DNA of 64,000 bases from Micromonospora sp. WMMD1102 (lineage in GTDB: Bacteria; Actinomycetota; Actinomycetes; Mycobacteriales; Micromonosporaceae): the NCBI RefSeq assembly GCF_029626265.1, contig NZ_JARUBN010000001.1:5149001-5213000 (forward strand). The letters run 5' to 3'. Positions 27,347 through 36,639 of the stretch are shown piece by piece. The notes beneath the pieces were generated by a model. The model did no database searches. It saw nothing but the letters and a program-made list of their open reading frames with translations, and was not told where the DNA came from. Every line of letters starts with the position of its first letter. The stretch's first letter is position 1. The translations under genes were made by a program, and so were the position numbers.

Positions 27347-28408
27347 GTGACTTCACAGACCTGGGACGAACTGGGTGGCGCAGTGCCGAGCGACCAGTTC
27401 CGCGCCGCCAGCGAGGCGATCGTGGCCAACATCGAAGAGGTCATCGAGGGCAAGACCGCGACGGTCCGGCTCGCACTCGCCGTACTGCTGGCCGAGGGCC
27501 ATCTCCTGATCGAGGACGTACCCGGGGTCGGGAAGACGAAGCTGGCCAAGGCGCTGGCCCGGTCGATCGACTGCTCGGTCCGGCGCATCCAGTTCACCCC
27601 CGACCTGCTGCCCAGCGACGTCACCGGGGTCAGCGTCTACAACCAGGAGACGCACGACTTCGAGTTCAAGCCGGGCGCGGTCTTCGCCAACCTGGTGGTC
27701 GGCGACGAGATCAACCGGGCCTCGCCGAAGACCCAGTCCGCCCTGCTGGAGAGCATGGAGGAACGGCAGGTCACCGTCGACGGGGTCACCTACGAGCTGC
27801 AGACGCCGTTCATGGTGATCGCCACCCAGAACCCGATCGAGATGGAGGGGACCTATCCGCTGCCGGAGGCGCAGCGCGACAGGTTCACCGCCCGGATCGC
27901 GATGGGCTACCCCGACCCGGGTGCCGAGCTGGCCATGCTGGACGTGCACGGCGGCCGGGACCCGATCCACGAACTCCGCCCGGTCTCGGACGCCCTGACG
28001 GTACGGAAGCTGATCGCGACGGTCCGCGACGTGCACGTCGCCGACGCCGTCAAGCAGTACGCCGTCGACCTGGTCACCGCCACCCGGGAAGCCCCGGACC
28101 TGCGGCTCGGCGCCTCCCCCCGGGCCACCCTGCAACTGCTGCGCACCGCCCGGGCGGTCGCCGCGCTGGAGGGACGCGACTACGTGCTCCCGGACGACCT
28201 CCAGGCACTCGCCGTCCCGGTGCTCGCACACCGGGTGATCTCGACCGCGGACGCCCAGCTCGCCCGGCGGACCACCGACGCGATCATCTCCGACCTGGTA
28301 CACCGGCTGCCGTTGCCGCACGAGCGGCAGCGCTCGCCGTACGACACCCGGCCGGCGACCGGGGACGGCAGCAGCGGGCGCTCCCAGTACGAGCCGCGGG
28401 GGCGTTGA
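27347..28408 (+). CDS. MoxR-family AAA+ ATPase
   Basis: MoxR ATPases act as chaperones, usually together with adjacent DUF58/VWA proteins. The 353-residue protein has Walker A DVPGVGKTKLAKAL (about 57-70), Walker B VVGDEINRASPKTQSALLE, sensor ATQNPIEMEGTYPLPEAQRDRF, and the C-terminal lid domain. The GTG at 27347 is preceded by GAGGAGGAGG, a strong ribosome-binding site. It begins a three-gene operon with a DUF58 protein and a transglutaminase-like membrane protein, a widely conserved arrangement whose targets are mostly unknown. Confidence 0.93.
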   Translation: MTSQTWDELGGAVPSDQFRAASEAIVANIEEVIEGKTATVRLALAVLLAEGHLLIEDVPGVGKTKLAKALARSIDCSVRRIQFTPDLLPSDVTGVSVYNQETHDFEFKPGAVFANLVVGDEINRASPKTQSALLESMEERQVTVDGVTYELQTPFMVIATQNPIEMEGTYPLPEAQRDRFTARIAMGYPDPGAELAMLDVHGGRDPIHELRPVSDALTVRKLIATVRDVHVADAVKQYAVDLVTATREAPDLRLGASPRATLQLLRTARAVAALEGRDYVLPDDLQALAVPVLAHRVISTADAQLARRTTDAIISDLVHRLPLPHERQRSPYDTRPATGDGSSGRSQYEPRGR

Positions 28409-28410
28409 CG

Positions 28411-29709
28411 GTGCGCGAGGCGCTGCGCGGACTCACCACCCGGGGACGGTCCTTCCTGGCCGCCGCCGTGGCAGCGGCGATCTCCGCGTTGATCCTCGGC
28501 GAGAAGGACCTGCTCCGGGTCGCCGTGCTGCTCGGCATACTGCCGCTGCTCGCCGCGCTCTACGTCGGGCGCAGCCGCTACAAGCTGGCGTGCAGCCGCT
28601 CGCTGGAACCGCACCGGGTCCCGGTCGGGGCGAGTTCCCGGGTGGTGCTCCGGTTGCAGAACATGTCCCGGCTGCCGACCGGGACGCTGCTGCTGGAGGA
28701 CCGGCTGCCATACGCGCTCGGCAGCCGTCCCCGGGTGGTGCTGGAGCGCCTCGGCGCGCACCAGGCGAGTTCGGTGGCGTACACGGTCCGGGCCGACGTG
28801 CGCGGCCGCTACGAGGTCGGCCCGCTGGTGATCCGGCTGACCGACCCGTTCGGGCTCTGCGAGCTGACCCGGGCGTTCCCCAGCGTCGACCCGCTCACCG
28901 TCATCCCGCAGGTCACCCCGCTCCCCTCGGTCCGGCTGGCCGGCGAGTACGCGGGCACCGGCGAGAGCCGGGCCCGTTCGGTCGCGGTGCACGGCGAGGA
29001 CGACGCGGCGACCCGGGAGTACCGGCGCGGCGACGACCTGCGCCGGGTGCACTGGAAGTCCACCGCCCGCACCGGTGAGCTGATGGTGCGCCGGGAGGAG
29101 CAGCCCTGGGAGAGCCGGGCCACGGTGGTGCTGGACACCCGGGCGTTCGCGCACCGGGGCGAGGGGCCGACCGCCAGCTTCGAGTGGGCGGTCTCGGCGG
29201 TGGCCAGCATCGCCGTGCACCTGCGGCAGGCCGGCTACAAACTCCGGCTGGTCAGCGACTCCGGCATCGACGCCAGCGCGAACGACGCCGGTGGCGAGGG
29301 CCTGCTGCTCGACTACCTCGCCGACGTGCGGCCCAGCCAGCGCGGCGACGTGGCGACGCTCGTCGAGCGGGTCCGGCAGCACTCCGACGGCGGGCTGGTG
29401 ATCGCGCTGCTCGGCACGCTCACCACCGCCGAGGCGGATCTGCTGGCCGGGCTGCGCGGCAACGGCGCGACCTGCATCGCGTTCCTGGTGGACAGCTCCA
29501 CCTGGCTCAACCTGACCCCGCAGGCGCGCGAGGAGGCGAACCACGCACACGGTGCGGCCGCGCTCGGGCTGATGCGCAGCGGCTGGCGGGTGGTCGGGGT
29601 CGAACACGGCAGCAAGCTGCCGGCGCTCTGGCCGCAGGCGGCCCGGGGCTCGCAGGGCTTCGCCTGGCGGGCCGTCCTGGCCGAGACGGTCGCCGGTGGA
29701 GTGCGGTGA
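28411..29709 (+). CDS. DUF58 domain membrane protein
   Basis: The 432-residue protein has two N-terminal membrane helices (about 12-55), a beta-rich stretch, and the DUF58 signature YRRGDDLRRVHWKSTARTGELMVR with the following EEQPWESRATVVLD. DUF58 proteins are related to von Willebrand A domains and are partners of MoxR ATPases. The GTG at 28411 lies three bases after the moxR stop. A TTG at 28405 is an alternative that would overlap moxR. Its end runs into the 17-bp tandem repeats that fill the gap before the next gene. Confidence 0.9.
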   Translation: MREALRGLTTRGRSFLAAAVAAAISALILGEKDLLRVAVLLGILPLLAALYVGRSRYKLACSRSLEPHRVPVGASSRVVLRLQNMSRLPTGTLLLEDRLPYALGSRPRVVLERLGAHQASSVAYTVRADVRGRYEVGPLVIRLTDPFGLCELTRAFPSVDPLTVIPQVTPLPSVRLAGEYAGTGESRARSVAVHGEDDAATREYRRGDDLRRVHWKSTARTGELMVRREEQPWESRATVVLDTRAFAHRGEGPTASFEWAVSAVASIAVHLRQAGYKLRLVSDSGIDASANDAGGEGLLLDYLADVRPSQRGDVATLVERVRQHSDGGLVIALLGTLTTAEADLLAGLRGNGATCIAFLVDSSTWLNLTPQAREEANHAHGAAALGLMRSGWRVVGVEHGSKLPALWPQAARGSQGFAWRAVLAETVAGGVR

Positions 29710-29765
29710 CCGGCGGAGTGCCGTGACCGGCGGGGCGCGGTGACCGGCGGAGTGCGCTGACCGGC
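29698..29765 (+). repeat. Four tandem 17-bp repeats
   Basis: Four copies of a 17-bp unit (consensus GGAGTGCGGTGACCGGC) run without spacers: 29698-29714, 29715-29731, 29732-29748, 29749-29765. Each differs from the consensus at 0-2 positions. The first copy contains the stop codon of the DUF58 gene. Because 17 is not a multiple of three, the repeats do not extend a reading frame. Confidence 0.9.
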
Positions 29766-29835
29766 GACGGATGACGGGACGGGACGAGGCGGCGATGAGG
29801 CGGAACGGCAGTACCGGCACGGACGGGAAGATCTG

Positions 29836-32316
29836 ATGAGGGGACGCCGACATCTGGGATTCGTGGCGGCCGGGGCCACCCTGCTCGCCGCCGCGCCGAT
29901 GTCCACCATCTACGACCGGTGGACCTGGCTGGTGCAGTGCGCGGTAGTCGTCGCGCTGGTCGCCGGCACCGGCACGCTGACCCGCTGGTGGCGGGCACCG
30001 GTCTGGGCCCAGGGGCTCGGCATGGTGGCGGCACTGCTGTTCGGGCTGACCTGGATCTTCCCGAGCGGGCAGGAGCTGTTCGCCCTGCTGCCCACCCCGG
30101 ACACGCTCACCCACTTCGGCTCGCTGCTGGCCAGCTCCGGCGAGGACATGCGCTCGTACGGCGTACCGGTGCAGGACCTCGACTCGCTGCTCTTCCTGAC
30201 CGCGCTCGGCGTCGGCGGGGTGGCGATCGTGGTGGACCTGCTCACCGTCGGGCTGCGCCGTCCCGCCCTGGCCGGGCTGCCGATGCTGGCGATCTATTCG
30301 GTGCCGGTCGCGGTGCACGTCGACAGCGTCTCGGCGGTGCCGTTCGTGATCGGGGCGGCCGGCTTCCTCTGGCTGCTCGCCGCCGACAACGTCGACCGGG
30401 TCCGTCACTTCGGACGCCGGTTCACCGGTGACGGCCGCGACGTGGACGTGTGGGAGCCGTCCCCGCTGGCCGCCGCCGGCCGCCGGTTGGCGGTGATCGG
30501 TGTCGCGGTGGCCGTACTGCTGCCTCTGGCCGTACCGGGGATGACCTCGGGCCTGCTCAGCCAGATCAACGCCGGTGGCGGTGGCGGTGACGGCAGCGGT
30601 CGGGCCGGTGCGGGTGGCTCGCCGGGCCGGGTAAACCTCTTCGCCCAGCTCAGCGGCGAACTGAACCGCTCCGAGCAGCGCGACATGGTGCGGGTGAACA
30701 CCAACGACCCCGACCCGTTCTACCTGCGCTTCGCCGTCGCCGACGACTTCTCCCGGACCGGCTTCGGGCCTCGCTCCCCGGAGGGGCCCCCGGTGACCCA
30801 GGGCCTGCCGGACCCGCGCGAGGTGAGCCGGGAGATCGCCGGCATCACCCGGGAGTCCTACAGCGCGGACGTCGAGATCCTCGACTTCGCCATGCCGTTC
30901 CTGCCGGTCTACACCACCCCGGTCGGCTTCCGCCAGATCGACGGGAACTGGCGCTACGACGCGACGATGCAGGTCGTCTACTCGGAGCGGGCGTCGTCGC
31001 GGAACCGGAAGTACTCCTTCGACTTCGTCCGCTCGGAGTACACCCCGGCGGCGCTCTCGGCGGCACCGACGCTGGCCCCCGAGCACGCCTTCCGGAAGCT
31101 CTACACCACTGTCGAGCCGGTGCGGGAGGTCGAGGAGCTGGTCGCCCGGCTGACCGCCGGGAAGCGGAACGACTACGAGCGGGTCCGGGCGATCTACGAC
31201 CACTTCTCCCGGAAGAACGGCTTCAGCTACGCGCTGAACACCGAGGGCGGGACCAGCGGGCAGGACATCGTCAACTTCCTCACCAACAAGGTCGGCTTCT
31301 GCCAGCAGTACGCCGCCGCGATGACCTGGCTGGTCCGCGAGGCGGGCATCCCGGCCCGGGTGGCGTTCGGCTTCACCAGCGCCAACCGCTCCGCCAACAC
31401 GTACACGCTGACCAACAACAACCTGCACGCCTGGACCGAGGTCTACTTCACCGGCATCGGCTGGGTGCCGTTCGACGCGACACCGGCGGCCAGCATCACC
31501 GGTTCGTGGCGTTCCCAATGGGCGCCGGACCCGGACGCGCCCGAGCAGAGCCCGACCTCCCCGAGCACGTCGACCGACCCGAGCGCCGACCCGTCGGCCG
31601 GCCCGGCGGCGGCGGACGGGTCGGATCGGCCGCTCGACGAGGCGTTCGACGGCACCGCCGGGGTCGCCCCGGAGAGCGGGCCGAACTGGCCGCTCTGGGT
31701 GGTGGCCGGGGTGCTGCTGCTGGTCCTGCTGCTGACCGTGCCGGCGCTGCGCCGGGCGCTGCTGCGGCGCCGCCGGCAGGCCCGGGCCGCCGCCTCGGCC
31801 AGCACCCTCGCCCCGGTGGCGGCGGCGCGGGACGAGGCGCCCGGGGTGGCCCGGGTGGTGCTCAGCGACTCCGAGCTGGCCAGGGCCCGGGCCGACGCGC
31901 ACGCCGCCTGGGACGAACTGGTCGACACCCTTGTCGACTTCCGGGTCCGGGTGGATCCGGCGGAGACGCCCCGGGCCACCGCCGACCGGCTGGTCCGGGA
32001 GGGGCTGACCGGCGACGGCGCCGACGAGGCGGTACGCCTGCTCGGGCACGCCGAGGAACGCGCCAGGTACGCCCGGGAGCCGCTGCGGCACGGTCCGCTC
32101 GCCGACGCTCTCCGCTCGGTACGCCGGGCGCTGCGCGCCGGAGCGGACCGGCGTACCCGGCTGGTGGCGGCCACCCTGCCGCCCTCGGTGCTGTTCCGCT
32201 GGCGGATGGCGGCGGTGGACCTGTCGGCCAACTTCGTCGGGCTGACCGGCCGGCTCCGGGAACACCTGCTGCGCTGGAATCCCCGACGGGTACTCGCCGG
32301 ACGGGCGTCCCGCTGA
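29836..32316 (+). CDS. Membrane transglutaminase-like protein (DUF3488-TgpA, transglutaminase core, DUF4129)
   Basis: The 826-residue protein resembles TgpA. About six N-terminal membrane helices (to about residue 240) are followed by an extracytoplasmic transglutaminase-like domain, one more membrane helix near 618-640, and a cytoplasmic DUF4129 tail. The catalytic triad is visible as Cys489 (GFCQQYA), His531 (NLHAWTEVYF) and Asp547 (PFDATPA). A Pro/Ser/Thr/Asp-rich linker precedes the last helix. It is the third gene of the MoxR-DUF58 operon. Substrates of such proteins are unknown in actinobacteria; envelope protein or peptidoglycan modification is plausible. Confidence 0.92.
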   Translation: MRGRRHLGFVAAGATLLAAAPMSTIYDRWTWLVQCAVVVALVAGTGTLTRWWRAPVWAQGLGMVAALLFGLTWIFPSGQELFALLPTPDTLTHFGSLLASSGEDMRSYGVPVQDLDSLLFLTALGVGGVAIVVDLLTVGLRRPALAGLPMLAIYSVPVAVHVDSVSAVPFVIGAAGFLWLLAADNVDRVRHFGRRFTGDGRDVDVWEPSPLAAAGRRLAVIGVAVAVLLPLAVPGMTSGLLSQINAGGGGGDGSGRAGAGGSPGRVNLFAQLSGELNRSEQRDMVRVNTNDPDPFYLRFAVADDFSRTGFGPRSPEGPPVTQGLPDPREVSREIAGITRESYSADVEILDFAMPFLPVYTTPVGFRQIDGNWRYDATMQVVYSERASSRNRKYSFDFVRSEYTPAALSAAPTLAPEHAFRKLYTTVEPVREVEELVARLTAGKRNDYERVRAIYDHFSRKNGFSYALNTEGGTSGQDIVNFLTNKVGFCQQYAAAMTWLVREAGIPARVAFGFTSANRSANTYTLTNNNLHAWTEVYFTGIGWVPFDATPAASITGSWRSQWAPDPDAPEQSPTSPSTSTDPSADPSAGPAAADGSDRPLDEAFDGTAGVAPESGPNWPLWVVAGVLLLVLLLTVPALRRALLRRRRQARAAASASTLAPVAAARDEAPGVARVVLSDSELARARADAHAAWDELVDTLVDFRVRVDPAETPRATADRLVREGLTGDGADEAVRLLGHAEERARYAREPLRHGPLADALRSVRRALRAGADRRTRLVAATLPPSVLFRWRMAAVDLSANFVGLTGRLREHLLRWNPRRVLAGRASR

Positions 32317-32358
32317 CCTGAGCCGTACCGCCGGCCGATCGGCCGGGGGTCTCGGCGG

Positions 32359-32404
32359 CATGGCAAGGGCCCACCCGCGACGCGCGGAGTGGGCCCTCGC
32401 CATG
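32359..32404. terminator. Long inverted repeat, probable bidirectional terminator
   Basis: The 46-bp element begins CATGGC-AAGGGCCCAC and ends GTGGGCCCT-CGCCATG, with inner CGCG/CGCG pairing. It forms a stem of about 20 bp with two mismatches and a tiny loop. It lies between the convergent transglutaminase gene and the DUF3040 gene. There is no T-run, as is common for terminators in high-GC actinobacteria. Confidence 0.65.
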
Positions 32405-32547
32405 CGCACACAATGTGTCAAATGTCGGACGCGCCGGTGGAGGCGGGCCGGCGGCAACCGGGTCAGGGGCATGGAGAATTGCCACAGGTCGCCGGGACGG
32501 AACCCGGCGACACCGTCAGCGGGGCGTGCCCCACGGACGGGCGATGG

Positions 32548-32934
32548 TCAGCGGTGGCCTTCCGGCCGCTGACGCCACCTCTCCTCGAGTCGGTCGATCA
32601 ACGACGAGCGTCGCCCGCTGCGGACGCGGCGGCTGGTGGTGCCGCCGACCACGTGCAGGTCCGGCGACTGCGCCTTGCGCTGCGACAGCATCGCGAACGC
32701 GGCCGCGCCGAGCATCACCACGAAGCCCGCCACTCCGAGCAGCGGAGTTTTGCTCACCGTGCCGTAGACGACCAATGCAAGGCCAGCGATGATCACGCTG
32801 ACCGCGACGAGCAGGCGACGCCGCGCGTGGAAACGCGGATCGCTGGCGCGCACAGCCGAGGCGAACTTAGGGTCCTCGGCAAGCGACTGCTCGATCTGCT
32901 CGAACAGCCGCTGCTCGTGCTCCGAGAGCGGCAC
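32548..32934 (-). CDS. DUF3040 membrane protein
   Basis: The 128-residue protein starts with the DUF3040 signature MPLSEHEQRLFEQIEQSL followed by a SDPRF-type motif. It has two membrane helices (about 41-59 and 65-84) and a basic C-terminal tail. The family is common in actinobacteria and uncharacterised. It stands alone between a convergent terminator and dinB, with which it shares strand and a 115-base gap. Confidence 0.9.
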   Translation of the reverse strand: MPLSEHEQRLFEQIEQSLAEDPKFASAVRASDPRFHARRRLLVAVSVIIAGLALVVYGTVSKTPLLGVAGFVVMLGAAAFAMLSQRKAQSPDLHVVGGTTSRRVRSGRRSSLIDRLEERWRQRPEGHR

Positions 32935-33049
32935 GGCACTCCTCCCCGGTCACGTTGGCCGGTCCGCTCGGACCGACAGACCGTGGCAGCCAACCGGCTG
33001 CTTACCCGCCAGTCTACGAGGGGGGTCGCGGGTCGGAAAGCGGGACGAC

Positions 33050-34309
33050 CTATGGCCGCGTCGGATTTTCCGTCCGCCGCTGGTCGGCGTGCCCCAACAG
33101 GCTCGCCGGGCGCACCATGGAACGCCCGAATCGGGCAGCGGCGGCGTCCGCCGCGGCCTCCGCGTCCCGCCAGCCGTGTTCGGGCGCGCCGAGCGCGAGC
33201 TGCCGGGGTGTCTGGTCGCCGTCGCTGAGCCCTTCGACCCGGACACCGATCAGCCGGATCCGGTCACCGGGGCCGAGAGCGTCGAACAACGCCCAGGCGG
33301 TGTCGAACACCTCCCGGGCCACGTCGGTCGGACCACCCAGGGTGCGGGACCGGTTGATCGTCCGGAAGTCGGCGAACCGGACCTTGATCGAGATCGTCCG
33401 GCCGACCTGCCCGGCCCGGCGCAGTCGGACCCCGACCTTCTCGGCGAGCGCGAGCAGGGCCCGGCGGATCGCCTCCGGGTCGGCCACGTCGGTCTCGAAG
33501 GTCATCTCGGCGCCTATCGACTTCTCCGTGTGCTCCGGGCTGACCCGGCGGGGATCCCGGCCCCAGGCCAACTCGTGCAGGTGGGTCGCCGCCGCGTCGC
33601 CCAGACTGCCCCGGAGCATCCCGACCGGCGCCTGCGCGATGTCCCGGACCGTGCGCAGGCCGAGCCGGCGCAGCGTCTCTGCCGCCCGCTCCCCCACCCC
33701 CCAGAGCGCCTCCACCGGCAGCGGGTGCAGGAACTCCAGCACCTTGTCGGCCGGGACCACCAGCAGCCCGTCCGGCTTGGCCCGGGTGGAGCCGAGCTTC
33801 GCCACGAACTTCGTCGGGGCCACCCCGACCGAGCAGGTCAGCCGCTCCTGCTCGACGACCCGGGCCCGGATCAGCCGGGCGATCTCGGCCGGCCGGCCGA
33901 GCAGCCTGCGCGCCCCGGCGACGTCGAGGAACGCCTCGTCCAGCGAGAGCGGCTCGACCAGCGGGGTCACGTCACGAAAGATCTCCATCACCGCCCGGGA
34001 GGCGGCCGTGTACTGCCCGAAGTCGGGCGGCAGGAAGACCGCCGAGGGGCAGAGCGCGCGGGCGCGCATCGTCGGCATCGCGCTGCGCACGCCGTACGCC
34101 CGGGCCTCGTAGCTGGCCGAGCTGACCACGCCGCGCGGGCCGACCCCGCCGACCACGACGGGCCGGCCCCGCAGGTCGGGACGGCGGCGGACCTCGACGG
34201 CGACGAAGAAGGCGTCCATGTCGACGTGCAGGATCGGCGAGCCGGAGTCGTCGGCGTCCGCACCGAAGCGCGGATCGGTGCCGCGTGGCACGGACTGGCT
34301 GCGACCCAT
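33050..34309 (-). CDS. dinB: DNA polymerase IV (Y family, DinB)
   Basis: This is a translesion polymerase. The 419-residue protein has the catalytic carboxylates Asp30 (HVDMDAFFVAVE) and Asp124-Glu125 (LSLDEAFLD), the YEARAYGVRSAMP steric region, the helix-hairpin-helix LWGVGERAAETLRRLG, and the little-finger domain. It is a complete polymerase, unlike the ImuB-like protein encoded at 43-44.6 kb. The ATG at 34309 gives a short polar N-terminal extension before the palm. No LexA box was found upstream, so SOS control is not supported here. Confidence 0.94.
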   Translation of the reverse strand: MGRSQSVPRGTDPRFGADADDSGSPILHVDMDAFFVAVEVRRRPDLRGRPVVVGGVGPRGVVSSASYEARAYGVRSAMPTMRARALCPSAVFLPPDFGQYTAASRAVMEIFRDVTPLVEPLSLDEAFLDVAGARRLLGRPAEIARLIRARVVEQERLTCSVGVAPTKFVAKLGSTRAKPDGLLVVPADKVLEFLHPLPVEALWGVGERAAETLRRLGLRTVRDIAQAPVGMLRGSLGDAAATHLHELAWGRDPRRVSPEHTEKSIGAEMTFETDVADPEAIRRALLALAEKVGVRLRRAGQVGRTISIKVRFADFRTINRSRTLGGPTDVAREVFDTAWALFDALGPGDRIRLIGVRVEGLSDGDQTPRQLALGAPEHGWRDAEAAADAAAARFGRSMVRPASLLGHADQRRTENPTRP

Positions 34310-34374
34310 GCCGGCAGGTTAACCCGGGGGTACGACGAGATCGGAACACGCCGCCACCGCATCGACACTCGCGG

Positions 34375-34403
34375 TTGTCCCCGACCGGGTGCGGCTCTAA
34401 CAT
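34375..34403 (+). promoter_or_regulatory. Promoter of the aldo/keto reductase gene
   Basis: TTGTCC (34375-34380) and TAACAT (34398-34403) are separated by 17 bases, a good match to housekeeping promoters. The predicted transcript starts about 30 bases before the ATG at 34443, which carries a GGGGGAGG ribosome-binding site. Confidence 0.65.
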
Positions 34404-34442
34404 TGGCGGTCACCGCCACACCGGACACGGGGGAGGAATCCG

Positions 34443-35444
34443 ATGAAGACGGTACCGCTCGGGCAGACCGGCGAGCAGGTCAGCCAGTTCGCCCTCGGCT
34501 GCATGCTGATGGGCACCGCCGCCGACGAGAAGTCGTCGTACGCGATCCTGGACCGCTATCTGGAAGACGGCGGCACCTTCCTCGACACCGCCAACTGCTA
34601 CGCCTGGTGGCCCGACCCGTCGTTCCGGGGCGGCGAGAGCGAGAGCCTGCTCGGCCGCTGGTTCGCCCGCACCGGCCGGCGCGACCAGGTGTTCCTGGCC
34701 ACCAAGGGCGGCGCCTGGATCGACAACCTGGAGCTGGTGCGCGACCAGCCGGACCTGAGCGTCACCCGGGGGCAGTACGAGGGGGCCGGCGGCGACACCC
34801 TGCGCCGGGCGCTCGACGACAGCCTGCGCCGGCTCGGCACCGACCACGTCGACCTCTACTACGTGCACGCCGACGACCGGAACACCCCGCTGGAGGAGAC
34901 CCTGGAGGCGCTGGCCGGGCTGGTCGCGGCCGGCAAGACCCGGTACGTCGGCTGGTCCAACGTCCGCAGCTGGCGGCTGGAACGGATCCGGCAGCTCGCC
35001 GACCGGCACGGCTGGCCGGCGCCGGTCGCCCTGCAACAGCAGCACTCCTACGTGCGCCCCCACCCCGGCACGGACACGCTCTCCATCGTGGACGACGAGC
35101 AGCTCGACTACCTGCGGACGAACGACGACGTGACCCTGGTGGCATACTCGCCGATCCTGAAGGGCAGCTACGACGACCTGGCCAAGCGCCGCGACCACCA
35201 CGTGATGGAGGCCTACCCGGGGGCCGACGCCGAGGCCCGGTTCGCCGCCGTCACCGAACTGGCCGGCGAGCTGGGCGTCACCGGCACCCAGCTCGTGCTG
35301 GCCTGGCTGCTGCACCAGCGGGACCCGCAGTTCGTCACCCTGTTCGGCCCGCGCACCCCGGAGCAGTACGCCGCCGCACTGCCCGCGCTCGACCTGGCCC
35401 TCACCGACGAGCACCTGGCCCGACTGGCGACCGCCGGGGCCTGA
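34443..35444 (+). CDS. Aldo/keto reductase
   Basis: The 333-residue protein is an NADPH-dependent aldo/keto reductase with a TIM-barrel fold. Catalytic residues can be placed: Asp and Tyr in FLDTANCYAWW (Asp near 48, Tyr near 53), Lys in FLATKGG (near 84) and His in YYVHADD (near 141). The segment AGKTRYVGWSNV is typical of the family. The substrate cannot be predicted. It is a single gene with its own promoter, convergent to the lipoprotein gene downstream. Confidence 0.92.
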   Translation: MKTVPLGQTGEQVSQFALGCMLMGTAADEKSSYAILDRYLEDGGTFLDTANCYAWWPDPSFRGGESESLLGRWFARTGRRDQVFLATKGGAWIDNLELVRDQPDLSVTRGQYEGAGGDTLRRALDDSLRRLGTDHVDLYYVHADDRNTPLEETLEALAGLVAAGKTRYVGWSNVRSWRLERIRQLADRHGWPAPVALQQQHSYVRPHPGTDTLSIVDDEQLDYLRTNDDVTLVAYSPILKGSYDDLAKRRDHHVMEAYPGADAEARFAAVTELAGELGVTGTQLVLAWLLHQRDPQFVTLFGPRTPEQYAAALPALDLALTDEHLARLATAGA

Positions 35445-35544
35445 CCCGACCGGTGAGCGAGCCGGGGCGAGCAGTCCCGGGTCGCCCGAAGGGCGTCGGC
35501 GTGACGGCGGCGGGCGTCCCGGGTCTCGGCGGCCCGCGCCGGCC

Positions 35545-35856
35545 TCAACCGCTGCCCGGGGTCCGGTCGATCAGCAGGGCGATCCCACCGGCGGTCAGAC
35601 ACTTCTGCGCCTCGGGATGCGTCGGGTCAAAGTCGGTCATGTCCTCGACGGCACCTTCCAGGAACGCGCTGAGCTTCTGCACGGTGTAGTCGGGCGGTAC
35701 CAGGCCGGCCTTGACCAGGCAGCGCACCACCACCAGCTTCGGATCGGCCAGCAGTTGCGGCAGGGCGTCGTTCGTCGTCGACTCGGTCGCACAGCCCAGC
35801 AGGGCGAACGCCGTCGCGGCGGCCAGCAACGCCGCACAGATCCTGGCTGATCTCAT
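35545..35856 (-). CDS. Small lipoprotein of unknown function
   Basis: The 103-residue product starts with a basic, hydrophobic signal peptide and a lipobox ALLGC (Cys22), so it should be lipid-anchored on the outer face of the membrane. The mature part is short and contains two further Cys residues (near 46 and 86) that could form a disulfide. No known domain was recognised. It lies 84 bases downstream of the sigma/membrane-protein pair on the same strand and could be part of that operon. Confidence 0.7.
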   Translation of the reverse strand: MRSARICAALLAAATAFALLGCATESTTNDALPQLLADPKLVVVRCLVKAGLVPPDYTVQKLSAFLEGAVEDMTDFDPTHPEAQKCLTAGGIALLIDRTPGSG

Positions 35857-35940
35857 CTTCTGCTCCGATCTGACGTTCGGCGCACCAGTGGGCCACGAGC
35901 GCGCAGGGAGGCGGCGCAGTGCTCGTGGCTGGCGACAGGG

Positions 35941-36639
35941 TCAGTTGCCGGTGCCACCGCCGGCTCCTCCTCTGGGCGGGGCCGGGACACCCGACGGAAC
36001 GGCCGGGTCCTGGGTCGGTTTGCCCGGCAGGGCAGCCCGCCCCACCCGGTACCGGACGGTCCCGGTGGTGTCGGTGGAGATCCGGATCACCAATGTGCAG
36101 CTCGCCGGGGTCACCGCACAGTCGACCGGGGTCGGGCCGGCGCTGACCAGCTCGCTGGAGGCCCGTACCTGGCCACTACCGTCGCCACCCGCCTGGATCC
36201 GTACCCCGACCAGTCTCGGCGAGACCGGAACCAGCTCGATCTCGACGTCCTTGCCGACCGCCCGGAACGCCTCGACGTAACGGGACCGGTCGGCGAGCGG
36301 GTCCTTGATCCGGGCAACGAAGAAGTCGCCCTCCTGCCTGATCTCGATGGCCGAGTTGGCGTAGGACGTCGCCTTTCCGATCCGCTCGGGCAGCAGGCTC
36401 GGGCCGGCCACCACCGCGACACTCATCGCGAGCAGGGCTGAGGCCGCCAGCACCAGCCGGCGGGCCGGCCGCGACGACCGGCCGTACACCGGTGTCGGCA
36501 CGGGCGGGTGGCCCGGTTCCGCCACTATCGAGGAGAGCAGCGCCCGGGCGGCGGGACCGGCCGCCAAGCCGGCAAGTTCCTCGTCGCGTACCCGGGCGAG
36601 ACCGACCAACCGACGCTCCGCCCGCCTGGTGTCGCTCAC
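35941..36639 (-). CDS. Membrane protein coupled to an ECF sigma gene
   Basis: The 232-residue protein has a cytoplasmic N terminus (1-60), one membrane helix (about 61-82) and an extracytoplasmic domain with two Cys (VDCAVTPASCTL). The C terminus is rich in Pro and Gly. The GTG at 36639 overlaps the sigma-factor stop (GTGA). Position and topology suggest an anti-sigma or sensor-like role, but no zinc-binding anti-sigma motif is visible, so this is inference. Because of a frameshift in the sigma gene, the sigma 5' frame runs directly into this gene. Confidence 0.7.
   Translation of the reverse strand: MSDTRRAERRLVGLARVRDEELAGLAAGPAARALLSSIVAEPGHPPVPTPVYGRSSRPARRLVLAASALLAMSVAVVAGPSLLPERIGKATSYANSAIEIRQEGDFFVARIKDPLADRSRYVEAFRAVGKDVEIELVPVSPRLVGVRIQAGGDGSGQVRASSELVSAGPTPVDCAVTPASCTLVIRISTDTTGTVRYRVGRAALPGKPTQDPAVPSGVPAPPRGGAGGGTGN

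Noticed and set aside
28180..32472. Minus-strand open frame of 1430 codons antisense to the DUF58 and transglutaminase genes
   Set aside because: Low-complexity His/Arg/Gly/Pro translation with no domain. The sense strand carries clear catalytic motifs.
34310..34442. LexA box upstream of dinB
   Set aside because: No TCGAAC-N4-GTTC-like sequence was found in the interval; only isolated GAAC words.
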